A DNA stretch of 7,767 bases from an uncultured Campylobacter sp. (GTDB taxonomy: Bacteria > Campylobacterota > Campylobacteria > Campylobacterales > Campylobacteraceae), in the NCBI RefSeq assembly GCF_937980635.1, contig NZ_CALJPG010000027.1, positions 1 through 7,767 of the forward strand. The letters are read 5' to 3'. The position numbers and the translations under genes were made by a program. The notes under the pieces were generated by a model. It saw only the letters and a list, made by a program, of their open reading frames with translations. It did not search any database and was not told where the DNA came from. Position 1 is the stretch's first letter. Each line of letters opens with the position of its first letter. Below, in pieces: positions 4,708 through 7,767 of this stretch.

Positions 4708-6558
4708 CTACTCGCACCTTCCGTATCTAGACATTAGTTCCACTTTTTTGATATTAAAGCTGGCTTTTTGCGTATGTTCTTTAAGAGCTAACTCCTTTTT
4801 TAAAGAGGCTATTAGGGAGTTTAAAACATCGATTTTTGAGCTTTCGTTACCGGCATTTAATCTCTTTTGCATAGTTAGGATATCTTTTGAAATTTTAGAG
4901 GAATTGGATAGGATTTTATCGTATTCGTCCTTTTTGGATAGAAATAGTTTAAGATCTGCGATCTGCTTTTCGTATTCTAATTTAGCTTCTTCTTTTTTAG
5001 ATAAAATCCTCTCTTTATTGATCTCTTTTTCTTTAATCTGTGCGGCGCGCTTGCCTCCGTCAAATAGGCTCATATGCACCGTAAGTCCCGCTCTATATCC
5101 ATGTCTTTTGACATCCTTTCCGGCGCGGCTAAAGTCGTCTCTGTCGCTACCGTAAAGATCGTATCTGCCGTATAGCGAAACGGTAGGATAATAAAGTCTT
5201 TCTTGCGATCTCATGCTCAGCTCATTTGCGGCTAATTCATGATCAAACCCTTTAGCGATTACGCTATCTTCAAAGGGTACGAAGTCTGAGTTGATACTAT
5301 TGGCTCCGCCTAGATCCGAAAGATAAAACACGTTTGGAATTTTAACTCCGGAAAGCGAGTAAATTTTATTTAAGGCGTTATTGGCGTTAAGCTGTAGTTG
5401 AGATAGCTCATAACTCGTATCGGCCAATGCTATGGCTTGATCTGCCAGGGCGGTTTTACTTAGCTCTCCTGCGCCCGATAGTCTCTTTTCATAGATATAA
5501 AGCATCTCGTAAGCATCTTTTAACCGCTCATAAATTTCTATTCTGTTTTTATATCCGAGCGCCTCGTCGTAAAGCTCCAGAAGCTTGATAGAGCCGTCCA
5601 TATACGAAGAGCATCTTTTAAGATCTGCTTGTTTGATATTCTCTTCGGCAGCTTCGATCGCTAACTCATCCGCGCCGAATTTAAATATATCTTGGCGCAG
5701 CACGAGCGAGACGGAATCTCCGTAGCCGCTTTGAGAGACTAGGCTATCATCGCCAATCTGCACGGAATTATAGCGGGCGCCGTAGCGTTTGGCGTATTCG
5801 CTATTGGCATTAATTCCAAGTTCGGGATAGCGCGAGGCCTTTTGATACTCAAGCTCGTTGCGCGCGCTTTGCACATCCAGTCTAGTTAAATTTAAACTCG
5901 GAGAATTGGCTAAAGTATGCTCTAACAAGGCGTCGAAGGAGAAGGAATTTAGGCCCGTTTTAAAATTTGAATCAAGCTCTCCGTCCAATCTTTTTTGATT
6001 TATATCCCGTATTTTTGATCTATCTAGTCTGTAAATTTTAGCAGGGGCTTTGGCTTTGGGATTTGAATTCTTTGAGGTGTCTTGCGAGCTATCTTGCTTT
6101 GAGCCTGCCTCGGGAGTGGAGAGATATTTTTCTAGGGCACTCTGAGCGTTTGGCATGGTTTGTTGATTGGATATGCTTTGTTTATCGGACGTTAGCTTTT
6201 GTAGGGATCTTTGAGTTTGAGTGGATTTTTGTGCCGATATTTTATTGGACGTGGATTTTTGCATCGCTGATTGGTTTTGGATGGATGTTTTGTTGGGAGA
6301 GGATTGTTGTGCGGACGTTTTATCAAGAGAGGATTTCGGTACGTCAGTTTGATTTTGAACTGATGCTTTATTAGGGGTAGGTTTTTGTACGCTCGTTTTA
6401 TCGGAGGAGAATCTTTGCACATTTGCTCTATCGGGGATGGGTTTCGGTGCGGTAGAGTTAAATTTATCCGCTGCGTTTAACGCGTCAGCACCCAAGATCA
6501 AAGCAAAAACGGTGAAAGCTATTTTAAATTTATCCGAATGAAGTTTAAATTTATCCAA
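4708..6558 (-). CDS. TolC-family outer-membrane channel with repeat-rich N-terminal extension
   Basis: The 616-aa product starts at TTG 6558 behind AAAGAG (6 nt spacing). No ATG occurs in frame before the signal peptide, and a stop lies just upstream. Residues 1-29 form a signal peptide (basic start, apolar 12-24, cleavage likely after LNA). Residues about 50-131 are S-x-x-K-x-S-x-Q repeats, followed by a polar linker. From about 200 the sequence shows two outer-membrane-efflux halves: long helices at about 290-345 and 350-400, the beta piece with L-Y-G-R-Y-D-L-Y-G (462-470), the turn S-L-F-D-G-G-K-R (497-504), then a helical hairpin to the end. TolC proteins form trimeric beta-barrel/alpha-tunnel exit ducts for type I secretion and efflux. 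Proximity to the RTX gene suggests it exports that protein. It is longer than typical TolC (about 450-490 residues) because of the N-terminal extension. Confidence 0.88.
   Translation of the reverse strand: MDKFKLHSDKFKIAFTVFALILGADALNAADKFNSTAPKPIPDRANVQRFSSDKTSVQKPTPNKASVQNQTDVPKSSLDKTSAQQSSPNKTSIQNQSAMQKSTSNKISAQKSTQTQRSLQKLTSDKQSISNQQTMPNAQSALEKYLSTPEAGSKQDSSQDTSKNSNPKAKAPAKIYRLDRSKIRDINQKRLDGELDSNFKTGLNSFSFDALLEHTLANSPSLNLTRLDVQSARNELEYQKASRYPELGINANSEYAKRYGARYNSVQIGDDSLVSQSGYGDSVSLVLRQDIFKFGADELAIEAAEENIKQADLKRCSSYMDGSIKLLELYDEALGYKNRIEIYERLKDAYEMLYIYEKRLSGAGELSKTALADQAIALADTSYELSQLQLNANNALNKIYSLSGVKIPNVFYLSDLGGANSINSDFVPFEDSVIAKGFDHELAANELSMRSQERLYYPTVSLYGRYDLYGSDRDDFSRAGKDVKRHGYRAGLTVHMSLFDGGKRAAQIKEKEINKERILSKKEEAKLEYEKQIADLKLFLSKKDEYDKILSNSSKISKDILTMQKRLNAGNESSKIDVLNSLIASLKKELALKEHTQKASFNIKKVELMSRYGRCE
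6166..6408 (-). repeat. Degenerate decapeptide repeats in the TolC-like N-terminus
   Basis: Residues 51-131 contain about seven 10-residue units with the pattern S-x-x-K-x-S-x-Q, such as SSDKTSVQKP, TPNKASVQNQ, SSPNKTSIQN and STSNKISAQK. Units come in pairs followed by a 5-6-residue spacer (TDVPK, QSAMQK), giving a higher-order period of 25-26 residues (75-78 bp). The units are Ser/Thr/Lys/Gln-rich and predicted disordered. They lie after signal cleavage, so they would be periplasmic or surface exposed. Confidence 0.8.
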
Positions 6559-6564
6559 ACGAAG
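6523..6564. repeat. 21-bp tandem duplication across the tolC-like start
   Basis: Two adjacent 21-bp copies (6523-6543 and 6544-6564) differ at two positions. Read on the minus strand, the 3' part of both encodes D-K-F-K, giving the repeated D-K-F-K of the signal peptide. The TTG start lies in the 6544-6564 copy; the matching triplet in the other copy is TCG. Confidence 0.9.
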
Positions 6565-6570
6565 CTCTTT
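6565..6570 (-). promoter_or_regulatory. Ribosome binding site supporting the TTG start
   Basis: AAAGAG is 6 nt upstream of TTG 6558. The upstream in-frame stretch meets a TGA after ATG-CAT near 6590, so no ATG start can be reached. This site is the main reason for choosing TTG. Confidence 0.6.
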
Positions 6571-6590
6571 ATAAATGAAATTTCAATGCA

Positions 6591-6597
6591 TTTTATA
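6591..6597 (-). promoter_or_regulatory. Candidate -10 element for the tolC-like gene
   Basis: TATAAAA on the minus strand, about 33 nt before the TTG, is preceded by AT-rich sequence with T-runs and no standard -35. That arrangement is common for housekeeping promoters in Campylobacter. No Fur-type operator is evident nearby. Confidence 0.35.
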
Positions 6598-6929
6598 CGA
6601 AAGGGGATTAAAATTTTATAAAACGGCGGATGAAATTTTGAGTTTGCTATTTTAAAATTTAAAGACCGAGGCAAATCCTTCAAAGCATAGCTGACCTACA
6701 AGGCAGTATAGCGTATATTAAAGCTCCCTAGAGCACTTAAAGAATTTAAAGAAAGTATTTTAGCGAGGAGCGCAAAAGGAAAGTGGCAGAAAGCATAATG
6801 GACAAGTGAATCCAATGCAGCTAATAAGGATAATACAATAAGCAAAAGTCGTCCCATCTGCCTTCCCGCTCGTCTCATTTTACGCTATGAAGCGTGCCAT
6901 GTATAAGCTATAAATACCGATAGAATGGG

Positions 6930-6967
6930 AATATCCGTCAAGAGGCGATAGGCTCTTGACGGATATT
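6930..6967. repeat. Perfect 15-bp inverted repeat with 8-nt loop
   Basis: The arms 6930-6944 and 6953-6967 are exactly complementary, with the loop GCGATAGG between. No T-run follows on either strand, so it is not a textbook terminator. A second segment (CTATAAATA, 6909-6917) is also complementary to the right flank (TATTTATAG, 6964-6972), allowing an alternative pairing. It could be a transcript-processing hairpin, a small-RNA stem or a protein-binding palindrome. Confidence 0.85.
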
Positions 6968-7431
6968 TATAGTGTGTCTTTCCGTCGTGTTTTACCTTGT
7001 TTGACGTATTTGAGACGTTTTAGCACTCTATAGGAGTTCTCTTTTTTTGGGCGGTATTTTTTGTATATTACACATACACGTAAATTTGAAAATACACCCG
7101 CGTATTTTTTAATCATCATAACTATAAAAGCTATAAGCCTAAAAGATATTATCTCTTTGTGATTGCAATGCTCTATGACTTCTTTTAATATTATGAGATG
7201 TTTTAATACTATGGTGCTTTAATGCTTTAATCGCTGCAACTCTTAAGCTTCAATGCTTGCTTTTAGTGCTATGAGTGCAAAAAGCTTTTAGAATGTCTAC
7301 TTTATCCTTTTATTCGCTATTTGGTCTTTTCATCGCTCTTTGATATTCCTATACCATTTATTTACTTCATAATCTGTTGGATGGCTACTTTGGTGTTTGC
7401 TGGTATGTGAATAGTTACCTATTTTATATCG

Positions 7432-7637
7432 CTTATTGCATTTGCTCTATGCTTTATAATTTTACGATACTGCGAAGTAAAATTATAAAATTTAGAGCGA
7501 CAAAAGACCTTGAAATTCGATATGGTAAAGCGATTTTAAATTTTAAATACTTCATAAAAGGGCAAAATGCGCCAAATTTTTATATTAGTATGGGATTTGA
7601 TGATAGATTATGATAAAAGACCAATAGCGGCAAAAAC
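7432..7637 (+). repeat. Dispersed repeat, copy 2 (inverted relative to copy 1)
   Basis: Partner of the repeat at 4418-4612, in the opposite orientation. The best part is 7474-7549. Similarity probably reaches left to the GCATTTG anchor at about 7437, and more weakly to about 7384. In one frame this copy reads open from 7377 to 7613, while copy 1 has stops, so this may be the less decayed member. A 27-codon ORF with an AAAAGGG site (ATG 7567, stop 7648-7650) lies in another frame. With copy 1 it brackets the tolC-like gene. Confidence 0.8.
7444..7498. repeat. Interrupted inverted repeat inside repeat copy 2
   Basis: A 13-bp perfect stem (7453-7465 with 7477-7489) around an 11-nt loop is extended, after a 3-nt mismatch on each side, by GCTCTA (7444-7449) pairing with TAGAGC (7493-7498). 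Copy 1 does not conserve the left arm, so this hairpin is not a shared feature of the repeat family. AT-richness makes chance pairing of the inner part possible. Confidence 0.6.
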
Positions 7638-7738
7638 GATTACTTACTAAAAAATCTAGAAATTCTTGTGTCCGTTCTAAAATTTCAAGTCATATTTGAA
7701 CAAATAAAAAACGGTAAATAGCCGCCTGCCCTCCTTTC

Positions 7739-7767
7739 CTATCTTACGCTAAGTCCTTCGTCTAGGT
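7739..7767 (-). CDS. Possible C-terminal end of an upstream minus-strand gene, partial
   Basis: Reading in from the right edge, one minus-strand frame encodes L-D-E-G-L-S-V-R and then TAG (7741-7739); the other two frames stop within the first few codons. The short tail resembles the C-terminal ends of HlyD-type membrane fusion proteins, which often finish with a Leu-x-Glu-x-Leu-x-x-Arg pattern. That would fit a type I secretion locus upstream of the channel gene. Eight codons cannot establish this; it is a pointer to what may lie to the right. Confidence 0.25.

Larger units (their letters stand above)
6559..7767. other. 1.2-kb region without a convincing gene
   Basis: From the tolC-like start to the right edge I find no ORF with a plausible product and ribosome site. 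The region contains the candidate promoter, the 15-bp inverted repeat, a T-rich stretch (7041-7070), short AT-rich tandem echoes (TTTTAATAYTATG at 7183 and 7201, 18 bp apart; TGCTTTAA twice at 7215-7230), repeat copy 2, and possibly a gene end at 7739. The patchwork suggests decayed or rearranged sequence. Confidence 0.6.

Noticed and set aside
4748..6374. Plus-strand ORFs opposite the tolC-like gene (4748-5155 and 6063-6374)
   Set aside because: They are shadows of the well-supported minus-strand channel gene.
6192..6422. 76-aa minus-strand ORF inside the tolC-like repeat region
   Set aside because: It is a frame-shifted reading of the decapeptide repeats, which stay open in several frames because of their periodicity.
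6825..6850. Fur-box-like sequence (GATAATACAATAAG)
   Set aside because: FrpC genes can be iron-regulated, but this match is weak, lacks dyad symmetry and is far from any start.
6696..6878. 60-aa hydrophobic minus-strand ORF
   Set aside because: There is no ribosome site before the ATG at 6878 and no recognisable protein; AT-rich non-coding DNA readily gives such frames.
7041..7070. T-runs as a phase-variable tract or terminator
   Set aside because: The runs are only 6-7 nt, outside any gene, and not preceded by a GC-rich stem on the plus strand.
7377..7613. 78-aa plus-strand ORF starting at TTG
   Set aside because: I see no convincing ribosome site, and it lies over repeat copy 2, whose partner has stops in the same frame. 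It is treated as a repeat relic, not a gene.
7704..7730. Terminator after the possible gene end at 7739 (minus-strand T-run at about 7711-7706)
   Set aside because: The preceding stem is only 3-4 bp, too weak to call.

Overview
The window looks like a piece of a Campylobacter-type genome, most likely one of the oral or higher-GC species. This is inferred from the AAATTT/TTTAAA-rich composition and from the gene content; no rRNA or housekeeping gene is present to confirm it. All convincing genes lie on the minus strand and read from right to left. In transcription order they are a TolC-family outer-membrane channel (6558-4708), a small uncharacterised protein (4265-3783), and, 16 bp later, a very large RTX protein (3766 to beyond base 1) that is cut by the left edge after 1,255 codons.

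The RTX protein is the highlight. Its centre and C-terminal half closely resemble Neisseria FrpA/FrpC: a calcium-dependent self-processing module beginning at an Asp-Pro bond (D488-P489), EF-hand-like DxNxDG loops, a helical FrpC-type region, then glycine/aspartate nonapeptide blocks split by a beta-rich spacer. Its N-terminus is not FrpC-like. Residues about 52-190 carry a motif pattern that I read as an ADP-ribosyl cyclase/CD38-like NAD-consuming domain (W97, E114 in an E-x-x-L-L-G-x-L motif, a W-x-x-V-S-R-x-F motif from W140, and E173 in an F-x-x-x-E-L-P-x-L motif). A Gly/Ala-rich hydrophobic stretch (about 323-405) follows. The model I propose is an RTX-delivered NAD-degrading effector, exported by a type I system that would use the neighbouring TolC-like channel. 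Calcium outside the cell would trigger cleavage at D488-P489 and free the effector. The 160-residue protein encoded just upstream would be its immunity partner. The immunity/effector part is much more AT-rich than the FrpC-like core (27-28 % GC against 55 % in hand-counted stretches), as expected for an exchangeable cassette.

The TolC-like gene is unusual in two ways. It starts at TTG inside a 21-bp tandem duplication, and its mature N-terminus carries about 80 residues of degenerate S-x-x-K-x-S-x-Q decapeptide repeats before the channel domains.

The non-coding parts are not empty. A diverged repeat occurs once on the minus strand at about 4418-4612 and once on the plus strand at about 7432-7637, flanking the tolC-like gene in inverted orientation. 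The ungapped core is 64/76 identical, and 11 of the 12 differences are transitions. A perfect 15-bp inverted repeat with an 8-nt loop sits at 6930-6967. The last 29 bases may hold the C-terminal end (LDEGLSVR, then stop) of another minus-strand gene. The type I ABC transporter and membrane-fusion genes, and any acyltransferase, are not visible in the window.
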